From an uncultured Planctomycetota bacterium (lineage in GTDB: Bacteria > Planctomycetota > Planctomycetia > Gemmatales > HRBIN36), in assembly GCA_937944855.1 (NCBI GenBank), contig CALFAY010000021.1, forward strand, positions 1 to 64,000: DNA of 64,000 bases, in the 5' to 3' direction. The translations under genes were made by a program, and so were the position numbers. Shown one piece after another: positions 25,397-34,958 of this stretch; within the stretch, counting starts at the first letter, position 1, and every line of letters begins with the position of its first letter. A model generated the notes under the pieces. It was given only the letters and a program-made list of their open reading frames with translations, searched no databases and was not told the DNA's origin.

Positions 25397-26509
25397 ATGG
25401 CCGTGCTTCGGACCTCTCCATCTTTTTCTGCGACCCAATGCCAGCCGGCCGCGGTCGGTTCCCCCTTGCTTTCCGTCATCATCGTCAACTATTGCCGGTG
25501 GCAAGAAACCGCTGACCTGATTGAACAGCTCACGGCCACGGATGCCTTCTTCCGCGACTGTATCGAAATCATCGTCGTGGACAATGCTTCGCCTCCGCAT
25601 CCCCTGGAAGAACAAATCCGCAACCACAAGGCTGTCATCTACCAACGTCTGCCTGCCAACCGCGGCTTCTCGGCCGGGGTCAACGCGGGATTTACCCGAA
25701 GCCACGGCGATTGGATATTGGTCCTCAATCCCGACCTCATCGTCTGTCCAGGGTTCATTGATTTGACCTGCGCCGCGGCGATTGAGTTGGAAGACGAACC
25801 TATCGAAAACCAGCTGGTCGGTGTGGTTGGCTTTCAGTTGCGGAATCGGGACGGTTCGCGACAGTTCTCTACGGGCCTCTTTCCCGACCTGGCCCGAATG
25901 GTGCTTGGGCTGATGCGAAGCCGAAGCCTCCGCAAATACGAACTGGTAGAAACCTCCGACCGCCGACCTGTTGCCTGGGTGACAGGAAGTTGTCTCTTGG
26001 TGCGTCGGCGATGCCTGCAACAGCTCCGGGGCTTCGACGAAGAGTTTTTCCTCTACTACGAGGACGTGGATCTCTGTCGGCGCGCCCGAGAGAGTGGCTG
26101 GGCTGTCTGTTACGAACCTGCAGTGCAGGCAGTTCATCTCGATCCCTTGCAGAATCGTCCCCTGACGGCTCCGCTCCGGGCAATCACCCGTCATGCTTCG
26201 CTGACTTACTTTCGGAAGCATCTTCCCCGGTGGCAGTTCCGTGCCTTGGCCTGGCTGATTGAAGCAGAAGCCCGGATCCTTGAGCTTGCGGCTCGATGCG
26301 CAGGCATACGCAACGAAGCAACGATAGCCCGACAGATCCGGGGTATGTGCCACGACTTGCTCCAAGGGTTGTCTTGCCGTGCCCGGCGACGCCTGGAAGC
26401 GGTGCTGCGATTGTCCGGGATGCAATCTCGAAGGAGAAAAGCCGGCTCCGCATCCGGTGCCTTCCCATGTCGAACGAAGGGGGTGAGATTCACAAAGACA
26501 AGACCGTAA
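25397..26509 (+). CDS. Family 2 glycosyltransferase, rhamnosyltransferase-like
   Basis: A 370-residue GT-A fold enzyme. It has LSVIIVNYCRWQETADLI at about 25-42, VVDNAS at about 60, NRGFSAGVNAGF, the metal-site region LVLNPDLIV, and later WVTGSCLLVRRRC and the acceptor-side motif GFDEEFFLYYEDVDLCRRARESGW. These are typical of dTDP-rhamnosyl and related cell-surface glycan transferases. The C-terminal 120 residues are basic and helical, perhaps membrane-associating. GGAGGG lies seven bases before the ATG. The last 20 bases overlap the convergent M48 peptidase gene. The sugar donor is unknown. Confidence 0.86.
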   Translation: MAVLRTSPSFSATQCQPAAVGSPLLSVIIVNYCRWQETADLIEQLTATDAFFRDCIEIIVVDNASPPHPLEEQIRNHKAVIYQRLPANRGFSAGVNAGFTRSHGDWILVLNPDLIVCPGFIDLTCAAAIELEDEPIENQLVGVVGFQLRNRDGSRQFSTGLFPDLARMVLGLMRSRSLRKYELVETSDRRPVAWVTGSCLLVRRRCLQQLRGFDEEFFLYYEDVDLCRRARESGWAVCYEPAVQAVHLDPLQNRPLTAPLRAITRHASLTYFRKHLPRWQFRALAWLIEAEARILELAARCAGIRNEATIARQIRGMCHDLLQGLSCRARRRLEAVLRLSGMQSRRRKAGSASGAFPCRTKGVRFTKTRP

Positions 26510-27950
26510 GCACGGCCACGGCCAGACCCAAGACCGACACCAGTCCGACCTTGGCGAGAAACAAACGGCGTTGAAAGCGCGGCTCCAGAGACGGCTGAAG
26601 CAGAAGGCCCTCCAGAAAGGCGACTCGACGGGCAATGCTGGAGTGCCGCCAGCTTGGCTTGTCCCGCTGGATGCCGTTGAGGTCGGCGACCCGTTCGAGG
26701 GCGTGGATGAAGATGCGGATGCCCGTTGGGCAGAGGCGAAGCGATTCGTTCTCGACGGCGAAGGCGTGTCCTTCGTGACCACTGCAATCCGGTCTGCCGC
26801 ACGATACGGTTTTGCATCCATAAATGTCCGCTTGTCGTTCGCAGCGGCGGGAGAGCAGACCAAAGACCAGCCATATGTATCCGCCCAGAAACAACAGACC
26901 GCCCGCCGACGCCAACCAGATTTCTCCGCTTCGTGACCAGTTGCCCAGGAGGGCGAAGTAGTCGGCTTCTTCGTCCGGCAAGGGAGGCAAGATCAGGTTC
27001 GCCGCCAACGAGATCACGATCAGGCTCAAGAACATGAATCCCAGATAGAGGGCCATGTGATGATGCTTGACGTGTCCGACTTCGTGGCCGAAAACGGCCT
27101 CGATTTCCTCCGGCTGCAATCCCTCGATCAAAGCGTCGCTCAAAAGAACGTAGCGTGGAAACCGGAATACGCCGGTGACCATCGCATTGGCCACCCCGCC
27201 GCGGGTGTTCCAAAGAAGGATGTCCGTGTAAGCGAAATGGAGACGGCGAGCCGCTTGTTCGAGCCGATCCCGCAACGGTCCCGGCGGCAGCGGCCGGGCA
27301 TTCCACAGGACTTTTAGCAGCCACGGCGTCAGAATCAGAATGACGAACAGCAGAAGTCCCGCCGAAGCGAGGATGAACCACGGTTGACCGCTAGCCTCCG
27401 GCATCAGAGTTAGCATCGCCTCATGGATGCCGGTGAAGATTAGAATCGGTGCCAGGATCAGGCCGAGATAAAAGCGGACGTGGTAGCCCAGGTAAGCGGC
27501 TCGGCTCCAGAACACTTGGCCGCTGTAGCGTGCGCTGGTTTCAAACAATGCTTTTTCCGTGGCGTAGAACCCTAGCCATTCCAGGCAGATGGCGACCACG
27601 AATGGAGCCAGGATCAGCAGTTCGTCGATCAGGATGGCATCGCCCAGTCCCCAACTCTCCCGGACGACTGCCCCCCAACCGAGGACGAACAAGCACACGA
27701 CGAACCAACCGACACAGCCAAACGTGTGAAATAACCGGATTCGGCTATACCATCGCAACAGGAGCGATCGCGCTTCCGGCCGCCCACGGATCTGGCGCAC
27801 GAAGTGGCCGGACCACAGGAAGGCGGAAAAAGTCAGCAACAGAACTCCGGCCCAGGTCGCCACGGGGGTCCAAAGCGGATGGAAGAGCGGAGTATCTGGC
27901 GTGACAGGCAGAAATGCCAGGCAGATAATGAGCATCAGCAGAAACTGCAT
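26490..27950 (-). CDS. Membrane-embedded M48-family zinc metallopeptidase
   Basis: A 486-residue inner-membrane protein with about six hydrophobic segments. The zinc site HEVGH is at 289-293, and the third ligand region ERQAD is at 371-375. The order and spacing match HtpX/CAAX-protease-like M48 enzymes, which degrade or process membrane proteins. A Cys-rich insert (CKTVSCGRPDCSGHEGH) follows the ERQAD motif, which is unusual and could bind an extra metal. The C-terminus ends in a final membrane helix. The gene overlaps the glycosyltransferase by 20 bases at its 3' end. Confidence 0.85.
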   Translation of the reverse strand: MQFLLMLIICLAFLPVTPDTPLFHPLWTPVATWAGVLLLTFSAFLWSGHFVRQIRGRPEARSLLLRWYSRIRLFHTFGCVGWFVVCLFVLGWGAVVRESWGLGDAILIDELLILAPFVVAICLEWLGFYATEKALFETSARYSGQVFWSRAAYLGYHVRFYLGLILAPILIFTGIHEAMLTLMPEASGQPWFILASAGLLLFVILILTPWLLKVLWNARPLPPGPLRDRLEQAARRLHFAYTDILLWNTRGGVANAMVTGVFRFPRYVLLSDALIEGLQPEEIEAVFGHEVGHVKHHHMALYLGFMFLSLIVISLAANLILPPLPDEEADYFALLGNWSRSGEIWLASAGGLLFLGGYIWLVFGLLSRRCERQADIYGCKTVSCGRPDCSGHEGHAFAVENESLRLCPTGIRIFIHALERVADLNGIQRDKPSWRHSSIARRVAFLEGLLLQPSLEPRFQRRLFLAKVGLVSVLGLAVAVLTVLSL

Positions 27951-28246
27951 CGGCAGGCCGACCTCGCAACCCGAAGCGGTCCCACAATCTTCCCCATTCT
28001 AGCCCGCGGAATCAGAGCCGAAAAGTTGACCCGTGCCTGCGATGTCCGCGGGCGACAACCATCCTGAGCAAAGCGCTCCGTGTTGACTGGCAGCTGGTGT
28101 TCTTAGCTTGGGGCAGAAACATGCCGAACACCCCTCCGTCAGAACCAAAGCCGCCTCTCAATCGGCATGCGAAGGTTGCTGCGCAAGACGAGCGGCGATC
28201 AGCGTTTGAGAGAAAAGTGGTGTGGCAAAGAAATTAGGGGTATCAG

Positions 28247-28321
28247 GGTGAGAGAGGGGACTCGAACCCCCAACCCTCAGATCCACAGTCTGATGCTCTA
28301 ACCAATTGAGCTACTCTCACC
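28247..28321 (-). tRNA. tRNA-His (GTG)
   Basis: Read on the minus strand, the sequence folds into a full cloverleaf. The acceptor stem is GTGAGAG/CTCTCAC, the D-arm contains AGCTCAATTGGTTAGAGC, the anticodon stem-loop is TCAGA-CTGTGGA-TCTGA (anticodon GTG) and the T-loop is TTCGAGT. The extra G(-1) at 28321 and discriminator C73 at 28247 are specific to tRNA-His. CCA is not encoded. The flanking 296 bp to the left hold nothing I could identify. Confidence 0.95.
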
Positions 28322-28447
28322 ATCGGTCTTCGAGACTATCCTACCCCGCCAAGGGATTCAGACAAGTACGGGCAAGTGGGCGGCTTGCGGATGGCATCGG
28401 CTATACGGATAATGCGGCTTGAGTCAATTCTTTCGAGGAAACCACCC

Positions 28448-29374
28448 ATGCAGCGTGGCTCGTTCGTTCTGGCCCTCCTAGTTTCGGCAACTTGGGCAAT
28501 GGCAGCCTGGGGGCAGCCCCTGGTGACGCCTCCGGGTCTGTCTCGCGGCGGTCAACTGCCGCCCGGACAAGTCTGCATGCCAGCCCAACCGCTTCCCGGC
28601 AGCGGCCTCCCCCGATATGGTGCGTGGTATGACCTCGACCCGGACTGCCCTCCGCCCAGGTTTCGCTGCTGTGGTCCAGTCTTCTGGCAGCCGTACTTCA
28701 TTCCGCCCGTGGTCTATCAGTCCTTCAGCATTCAGGTGATGCCCGCGCCCGTGGTCGGGGTCCCCAACGATCTTCTGGTCAATCTCCTCGCTCGTCAGGC
28801 CGCTCAGCAAGCCCAGGGGCAGGCCCCAGCTGAAGCCGGGGCTAACGACCTTCAGGTTGTCAAACCGATCCGCCCGGCCAAGGCCCGTGACGCCCTCGAC
28901 ATGCGGGCGGAGATGCAGAAACTTCTTCGCAAAGGCAATGACGCCTTTGCCGCTGGGGATTACAAACAGGCTTTGAACCTGTACCAACAGGCCGTGGCTG
29001 CCGCCCCGCTGGAACCGACGCCCTACTTCCATCTTGCTCAGGCCCATTTCGCCTTGGGCCGCTTCATCGAAGCGGGTGTGGCCATCGAACGGGGCATGCG
29101 GCTGCATCCGCAGTGGCCCAGCGCTCCATTCCAACCGCGGGCCATGTACCGGGATCATGCCGGGGACTTCGAACGGCATCTCGGGGCCTTGGCCGAGGAG
29201 GTCGGCAGGAACATCAACGACGAGTCGCTGCTGTTCCTGCTGGCTTACCAGCTGTGGTTCGACGGACGCCGCGAAGACGCCGTCGCCCTTTTTCGGCGAG
29301 CCGCGGCCTTGGCCCATGACACCACACTCATTGATCGCTTCCTGAAAGCGGCTCCACTGCCCGCGGCGGAGTAG
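28448..29374 (+). CDS. Exported TPR-repeat protein
   Basis: A 308-residue protein with an N-terminal signal peptide (about 1-23, ending AAWGQ). A Pro/Gly/Cys-rich region follows (about 24-100), with CPPPRFRCCGP and many aromatic residues. The C-terminal half (about 155-300) carries tetratricopeptide-like helices, for example NDAFAAGDYKQALNLYQQAVAAAP and HFALGRFIEAGVAIERGM. It is probably a periplasmic or surface scaffold. The ATG at 28448 is preferred over an upstream start at 28376 because it puts the signal sequence first; GAGGAAA lies just before it. No enzyme motif seen. Confidence 0.75.
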   Translation: MQRGSFVLALLVSATWAMAAWGQPLVTPPGLSRGGQLPPGQVCMPAQPLPGSGLPRYGAWYDLDPDCPPPRFRCCGPVFWQPYFIPPVVYQSFSIQVMPAPVVGVPNDLLVNLLARQAAQQAQGQAPAEAGANDLQVVKPIRPAKARDALDMRAEMQKLLRKGNDAFAAGDYKQALNLYQQAVAAAPLEPTPYFHLAQAHFALGRFIEAGVAIERGMRLHPQWPSAPFQPRAMYRDHAGDFERHLGALAEEVGRNINDESLLFLLAYQLWFDGRREDAVALFRRAAALAHDTTLIDRFLKAAPLPAAE

Positions 29375-29510
29375 GATGCTGCCACACCTCATCGAAACCG
29401 GCCGGCTTACACTAGCCGCTCGCCGCGTGAGATAGCTTAAACCGAGCCGCTACCGCCGGGGGCGGATCTCTTCCATTGCCGAGGGCGAAGCGCCTGCGTA
29501 GCCTTGCTCC

Positions 29511-30278
29511 ATGCGGATTCTGCTCACCAACGACGACGGCATCTACGCTCCCGGCCTGCGGGCCTTGCGACAGGAGTTGCTCAAGATGGGCGAAGTCGTG
29601 GTCGTCGCTCCGGCCACGGAACAGAGCGCCGTTGGGCACTCGATCACCCTGCTGACCCCGATCCTGGTCCAGGAAGTTTTCGACGGTCAGGACCAGCGGA
29701 TCGGCTGGGCCGTCGAAGGCCGACCGGCTGATTGCGTCAAGCTCGCCCTCACCGAGTTGCTCGCCGAAGAACCCGATTTGGTCGTCAGCGGCATCAATGC
29801 AGGCTCGAATGCGGGTATCAACGTCATCTACTCGGGCACCGTGGCGGCGGCCATTGAAGGAGCATTCTTCGAGATCACCAGCATCGCCGTTTCGTTGGAG
29901 TACCGCAAGCCGGTCAACCTCAACTTTCCCCTCGCCGCCGACATCGCCCGACGCATCATCGAGCAAATCCTGGAGCAGAAGCCCCGTAAAGGCTCCCTGT
30001 TCAATGTCAACATTCCAAACCTCGACGAAGGTCCGCCGGTTGGAGTGCGGGCCGTGCCCCAGGGGCTTCTTCGCTATCGGGAAGCCTATGACCGCCGGTC
30101 CGATCCGCGCGGCCGAGTGTACTTCTGGAGTATGCCGGAACTCGTCTGTCCGCTCCACGAACAGGATACCGACGTGACTGCCCTGGCCGAACGCTGCGTC
30201 ACCGTGACCCCGCTCAAGTTCGACCTCACGGACACGGCGACACTGCGGGACATGCGGCAATGGCCTTGGCGGTTGTGA
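29511..30278 (+). CDS. surE: 5'-nucleotidase SurE
   Basis: A 255-residue cytosolic phosphatase that removes the 5'-phosphate (and sometimes 3'-phosphate) from nucleoside monophosphates, and may act on short polyphosphate. The family start MRILLTNDDGIYAPGL includes the metal-binding Asp8-Asp9. TEQSAVGHSIT carries the conserved Ser, and SGINAGSNAG the second metal-site Asn, all in the normal order. Length is typical. It is convergent with the fumarase gene, with 10 bp between the stops. Confidence 0.95.
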   Translation: MRILLTNDDGIYAPGLRALRQELLKMGEVVVVAPATEQSAVGHSITLLTPILVQEVFDGQDQRIGWAVEGRPADCVKLALTELLAEEPDLVVSGINAGSNAGINVIYSGTVAAAIEGAFFEITSIAVSLEYRKPVNLNFPLAADIARRIIEQILEQKPRKGSLFNVNIPNLDEGPPVGVRAVPQGLLRYREAYDRRSDPRGRVYFWSMPELVCPLHEQDTDVTALAERCVTVTPLKFDLTDTATLRDMRQWPWRL

Positions 30279-30288
30279 CAGACCGATG

Positions 30289-31833
30289 TCACAGCACCGC
30301 TGCCAGCAGCTCCTTGGAATGCTGGCCGACCTCGGCATGCAGCGACCGCCCATGAGCGTCCATGGTCACGACCGCGGGAAAGTCCTTGACCGTCATCTCC
30401 CACACGGCCTCCGGACTGCCGAATTTGTCCAGCAGATAGACGCCGTGAACTTCCTGGACGCACTGGGCGTACACCTGGGCCGCCCCGCCGATGGCGTGCA
30501 GATAGACGCAGCCGTACTCTTTGCAGGCTTCGAGCGTCTTCGGTCCCATGCCGCCTTTGCCGATGACAGCCCGAATGCCGTAGCGGCGAATCATCTCGGC
30601 CTGGTACGGCTCCTCGCGGCTGGAGGTGGTGGGACCCGCGGCAAGCACACGGTATTTGCCGTTCTCCTGCAAAACCACGGGTCCGCAGTGATAGATGGTC
30701 CCGTTGCGGATCGCTTCCAGTTCGCCGCCTTTGAAGATGAACTTGTGAAACTCGTCGCGGCCGGTGAAGAGTTTGCCGGAAAGAAGCACGAAGTCCCCAG
30801 CCCGGAGCTTGCGCACGGTTTCCTCGGACAACGGCGATTCGATGTGGATTGCCTGTCGAGTGCCGTTGCCTGACAGACCGCCGAGCGTGAGCAATTCCGT
30901 CGGCGGCGGCACCGGATCGCCGCCCTTGAACTCGCCCGGCGGCTGATAAAGCCACTCCACGACCTCACCCTGGGGGTCGAGGACGACGCCGCGTCGCCGA
31001 TAGGCCCAGCACATGTAGGCGATGGTGACGAAGAATGAGGCCGGCAGCCGGTTTCGTGTTCCGATCTTGCACGCTCCGATGGTCAGTTTGCCGCCAAAGC
31101 CCATCGGGCCGATGTCGAGCCGGTTGGCTTCGTCCACGATGCGGGCCTCCAGTACGGCCAACTCCGGAACGGGATTCACGTCGTCCACCTCGCGGAGAAG
31201 CTGCTGCTTGGCATATTCGTAGCCTAAGGCCCGGTCGCCGCCGATGCACACGCCCAGAAAGCCCGGACTGCATCCCTTCCCCTGAGCCTGATAGACGCAG
31301 TCGAGGATGCAGGCGTGAACGCCCTCGAGATCACGGTCGAAGCGTTTGCCGTTGAGCGTGATCGGCAGCGAGTATTGCGCGCTGACGTTTTCGCAGCCGC
31401 CGCCCTTGAGGATCAGCCGCACGTCCACCACGCCCTTGCGATGCTGGTGCCAGTGGAAGACGGGGCTGCCCGGGCCGAGGTTGTTCCCAGTGTTGCGTCC
31501 GGTCAGGCTGTCCACCGAGTTCTGACGCAGATAGCCCTTGCGGGTCGCTTCCACGACGGCATCACAGACGATGTCCTGAAGCTCCAGTTGATCGAAGCCA
31601 ACTGGCGTGGTGATCCAGAAATTAATTGTGCCGGTGTCCTGGCAGATCGGCTGGCTGTAGCGTTTGGCTAAACCGATGTTCTGAAGCACCAACTGCAACG
31701 CCAGGTCGGCCTTCGAGCCTTTGGCTTCCTGAATCTGATGTGCTTCGAGAACGGCGGTCACGTCGGCGGGAAGAAATGCCGACGTCCGTCGGATCAGTTC
31801 AAGCATGTGGGCAAGAAATCGGTCGCGGTTCAT
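30289..31833 (-). CDS. Class I (iron-sulfur) fumarate hydratase
   Basis: A 514-residue single-chain enzyme interconverting fumarate and malate with a [4Fe-4S] cluster in the TCA cycle. Cluster ligands fit Cys64 (CQDTGT), Cys188 (KGCSPGFLG) and Cys275 (MCWAYRRR). The C-terminal beta-type domain (about 325-510) is fused to the alpha-type domain, as in FumA and unlike the two-subunit archaeal type. GKGGMGPKTLEACKEYG and the lysine-rich FKGGELEAIRNGTIYHCGP are characteristic. L-tartrate dehydratase is the main alternative in this family. It lies upstream of, and on the same strand as, nothing obviously related. Confidence 0.9.
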   Translation of the reverse strand: MNRDRFLAHMLELIRRTSAFLPADVTAVLEAHQIQEAKGSKADLALQLVLQNIGLAKRYSQPICQDTGTINFWITTPVGFDQLELQDIVCDAVVEATRKGYLRQNSVDSLTGRNTGNNLGPGSPVFHWHQHRKGVVDVRLILKGGGCENVSAQYSLPITLNGKRFDRDLEGVHACILDCVYQAQGKGCSPGFLGVCIGGDRALGYEYAKQQLLREVDDVNPVPELAVLEARIVDEANRLDIGPMGFGGKLTIGACKIGTRNRLPASFFVTIAYMCWAYRRRGVVLDPQGEVVEWLYQPPGEFKGGDPVPPPTELLTLGGLSGNGTRQAIHIESPLSEETVRKLRAGDFVLLSGKLFTGRDEFHKFIFKGGELEAIRNGTIYHCGPVVLQENGKYRVLAAGPTTSSREEPYQAEMIRRYGIRAVIGKGGMGPKTLEACKEYGCVYLHAIGGAAQVYAQCVQEVHGVYLLDKFGSPEAVWEMTVKDFPAVVTMDAHGRSLHAEVGQHSKELLAAVL

Positions 31834-31886
31834 GGCTCCCTGCTTTCTGTACGCCGCTGACGCCGAATCGGGCCGCGACGCGGCGA

Positions 31887-34800
31887 TTATTTTTCGATCA
31901 GGATCATGTCCGCCACGTCCACCGTGAGTTTGAAATCGACGACGATGCCGCGGCGGATGCTGCCCAGGGGTCCTTTCTGGATGCTGGTCACTTTGCTGAA
32001 CTGATTAGGAACGTACTGTACGGTAAGTGTCAGATCCTGCGGCTTCGGAGTCCAGTTGATGACGGCAACGGCGACGCCGTTGGGTCCGTCCATGACCACG
32101 GTTTCCACGAGAGGGTTGTTGGTCACGACATCGTAGCGGCAACTGCCCCAGCCAGCCGGAGCGGTGACGAGATCAACCAGTTCGCCGTCGTACTCGGTCG
32201 GCAGAAAGTGATTGAACCCTTCCGGCACCGTGCTGCGATCTACGGGCCGCAGCGGAATCGCCTGGCGGATGTAGGCACTGCACACGAAGCTGCCGAACAG
32301 CATGGCCACGCCTTCGCCGTATTCCTTCCGCAACACCGCGGGGCTGCCGTCGCGGTATTTGCCCTCGACGATCGCGTCCTTGACCGTGAAGGTCTGCTTG
32401 AAGGCGATGGCGTCGCACTCCCGCCGCACGCCCTGGATCTCGGTGGTGATCCGGTCCAGCGGCTTGAGCCGGGGCAGTTCGTGCTTGGTCATGATGACCT
32501 TGGCGTGGCGTTCGACTTTTTGGCCGCTGATTCCATACACCTCGTTGAGAATGTCCATCGGCTGATTGTGCTCGTCGAAAAAGCCGCCGCCAGCATAGCC
32601 GCCCAGCGCTCCGCCCCCTTTGACCCACTCCTTGATGGCGTTGGCCGTCGCTCGCTCCAGGTGGTTGCCGACGATGAACAGCGACCGAATCCGCCGCCGC
32701 TTCAACTCGCCTTTCTGGATGTCCTCTTCGGTGATGAAGTCCACCGTGTACCCGCTTTGCCGCAAGGCCAGGTAGAGGCATTTACGCTCGTGGTTGTAAG
32801 CTGGATCGGTATCCCAGAGGTCCTGGGCGAATGAGATCAGGATGGCACAATCTCCGCGGCGGGTTTTGGCATCGAAGGCGACGTGTTCAAACTGGCCGGT
32901 TTCCTGAACTACGTCGTAGATCGCCTTCCACATCTCTTTCGCCTCGCTGACGACGTAGTTTTCCGTGTAGGCGACCGACAGCGGGGTAGCGCAGAAGAAG
33001 TTGATTTGTTTGGCTCCGTGGCCGATGGCCGTGTAGTAGGACCGACGGAAGTTGTCCGGTGTCGTGCCCGGGTGATGCGGCATGACGTACCAGTGAATAG
33101 GCAGGTCGTGGTCAGCCGCTCCGCAGCGAAACGCGCTGAGGAGATAGCCGATGATCTGCGGACTCGCTTCCGGCACCTGCCAGACGTAGTCTTCACCCCA
33201 CGGCAGCGTCATGGCCCTCCGCTTGAAGGCCCGGACCCACTGGCCCTCCTTCGGCCAGTAGTACGGATGCGGCGAGTAATTCGCTCCGACGGTGATGTGC
33301 TTGCCCAAGACCTCTTCAAGAATCTGCGTCCGCTCCTTGTACTCGTCGAGGGCCTTCTCGAAGCTGAACATATGCGACCAGTAGTACAGCCGGGATGACT
33401 TGTCCTGGAGTTCGATGCGGGCCTCATCGAGCGATTTCAGGCCCAGATCGGCGGGATTCAGATTGCGGCCTTTGAGAAACTTGCGGAACGCCGGATCGTC
33501 ATCCGGCGACTTGGCCGCGCCACCGATGTGGATCTCGTCGCCGAGCGAGACGACTTTCAGCCGCTCGGCTTTGCCCTCAGCTTTAAGTTTCTCGCAATAA
33601 GACCGCAGGTCTCTGGTCGCCACGTGGCGGACGTCGATGTAGCCATTCTTGTCGGGTAGCTGGATGAACGGCAGTGTGTTCGAGCCGAGGGCGAGTTCAA
33701 GACTTTGCACCAACTCGGCGGTGCGTGAGCCTGGCGTCACCCCGGCGCTGGCTCCCATGATCCCGTAGATCAGATACCTTTCCGGCCGCTTGCCTTTGGG
33801 GGGAAACGCGGTGACGGTCTTGAGCAGGGCTTCCAGGTCCTCATCCACGGTTCGGATACGGCGGGTGCGACGAAGGTCGCCGTCGAGGAAGAAAACCACC
33901 TGGCCCGCGGGATCGGTGGTAAAGACATCTTCCCGCATCGGCTTCTGTTGGGCATCGTAGAATCCGATGCGCACCTTGCGATTGGGCAGCGGTTTGCCAT
34001 CCGCGCTGACGACGCTGACCCGCCACTGGAAGGCGTTGAGCGTGTCGCAGAACTGCCCCACTTCCACCAGCGGTGAGGTTTCACCTGGTTGCAAATACTC
34101 TTCAGCTTTCAGGCTCGCGGCAGAGGTCTTGCCGATCCATAGTTGACCTGGCCAATCGCGGACGTGGACCCAGTACGGCGAATGCTCCGTACAGGGACCG
34201 ACGCGGACGCCGATGGCTCCGCTGCCTTCTGCGTTGGTGACGCGGAAAAACACGTCCCCCGCCTGGGTCAGCCAACCATCCAGGGGCAGATAGGAGGCTT
34301 GCTTGATTTGCTTTTCAATGCCGTCGAAGTCGTCGGTCAGGACGATCACATCGACGTTGCGGCGGGCTGACTGCGGGTCCTTCTGCGGGCCTTTCGTCAG
34401 CGTGAAACGGGCTTTGCCGGGCTTGAGTTCGACCTTGGCCCCGCGGCCCTCCCAGACGATGTTGTCGCTCGGTCCCCAGTCCCAGAGCACCTGCGGCTTG
34501 AAGCCCTGACGGAAGGGCCAGAGCTTGGGGTTGTCCTTGCGGCCGTAGCCGCGTTGGAAGACGACCTTACCCTCCTGCTCAATGGTGATGTCGAACTCGA
34601 CTGCATAATCGTAGGGCTGCTCGTAGCGTGCCCAGACTTCAAACGTCCCGGCTCGGGGGATGTCCACTTCCCGCACGGCCCGGGAAACCTCGCCCTGTTC
34701 CGGAGCACCGAGATAGCGACCACGCGACAGAAAGCTGATGGCAAGTGTGGAAGCATAGTAGTTGCTGCCAAAGTCCTTGACTTGCCAGTCCCCCTCAACC

Positions 34801-34958
34801 GGCTGGAACTCTTCCGCCTCCAGGAACAGGCGAAGCGGTTTCGCGGTGGCCTGGCCCACAACCGCTGGTTGGCTCCTCAGCTCGAGCAAGGCAATCAACC
34901 CAACGATCAGGGTGATTCCCGCTGCCATGACAATTTGGCGATTGACCAAGGATCTCAT
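31887..34958 (-). CDS. Large anchored protein with glycoside-hydrolase-like core
   Basis: A 1023-residue protein with an N-terminal signal anchor (about 9-27). Residues about 40-220 look like carbohydrate-binding beta-sandwich modules. A TIM-barrel-like core contains SLGDEIHIGG (around 470) and a QVPEASPQIIGYLLSAFRCG stretch (around 605-625). A Rossmann-like domain at about 700-800 resembles the trimerisation domain of GH42 beta-galactosidases (RSLFIVGNHLERATANAIKEW, then a glycine-rich loop). A C-terminal beta domain follows. I infer a polysaccharide-acting enzyme of a planctomycete-type family, but no catalytic Glu pair can be assigned securely. It reads away from the ClpS gene. Confidence 0.6.
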   Translation of the reverse strand: MRSLVNRQIVMAAGITLIVGLIALLELRSQPAVVGQATAKPLRLFLEAEEFQPVEGDWQVKDFGSNYYASTLAISFLSRGRYLGAPEQGEVSRAVREVDIPRAGTFEVWARYEQPYDYAVEFDITIEQEGKVVFQRGYGRKDNPKLWPFRQGFKPQVLWDWGPSDNIVWEGRGAKVELKPGKARFTLTKGPQKDPQSARRNVDVIVLTDDFDGIEKQIKQASYLPLDGWLTQAGDVFFRVTNAEGSGAIGVRVGPCTEHSPYWVHVRDWPGQLWIGKTSAASLKAEEYLQPGETSPLVEVGQFCDTLNAFQWRVSVVSADGKPLPNRKVRIGFYDAQQKPMREDVFTTDPAGQVVFFLDGDLRRTRRIRTVDEDLEALLKTVTAFPPKGKRPERYLIYGIMGASAGVTPGSRTAELVQSLELALGSNTLPFIQLPDKNGYIDVRHVATRDLRSYCEKLKAEGKAERLKVVSLGDEIHIGGAAKSPDDDPAFRKFLKGRNLNPADLGLKSLDEARIELQDKSSRLYYWSHMFSFEKALDEYKERTQILEEVLGKHITVGANYSPHPYYWPKEGQWVRAFKRRAMTLPWGEDYVWQVPEASPQIIGYLLSAFRCGAADHDLPIHWYVMPHHPGTTPDNFRRSYYTAIGHGAKQINFFCATPLSVAYTENYVVSEAKEMWKAIYDVVQETGQFEHVAFDAKTRRGDCAILISFAQDLWDTDPAYNHERKCLYLALRQSGYTVDFITEEDIQKGELKRRRIRSLFIVGNHLERATANAIKEWVKGGGALGGYAGGGFFDEHNQPMDILNEVYGISGQKVERHAKVIMTKHELPRLKPLDRITTEIQGVRRECDAIAFKQTFTVKDAIVEGKYRDGSPAVLRKEYGEGVAMLFGSFVCSAYIRQAIPLRPVDRSTVPEGFNHFLPTEYDGELVDLVTAPAGWGSCRYDVVTNNPLVETVVMDGPNGVAVAVINWTPKPQDLTLTVQYVPNQFSKVTSIQKGPLGSIRRGIVVDFKLTVDVADMILIEK

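Noticed and set aside
31626-32834. 402-codon open frame antisense to the glycosidase-like gene
   Set aside because: No recognisable domain and it crosses two genes on the other strand.
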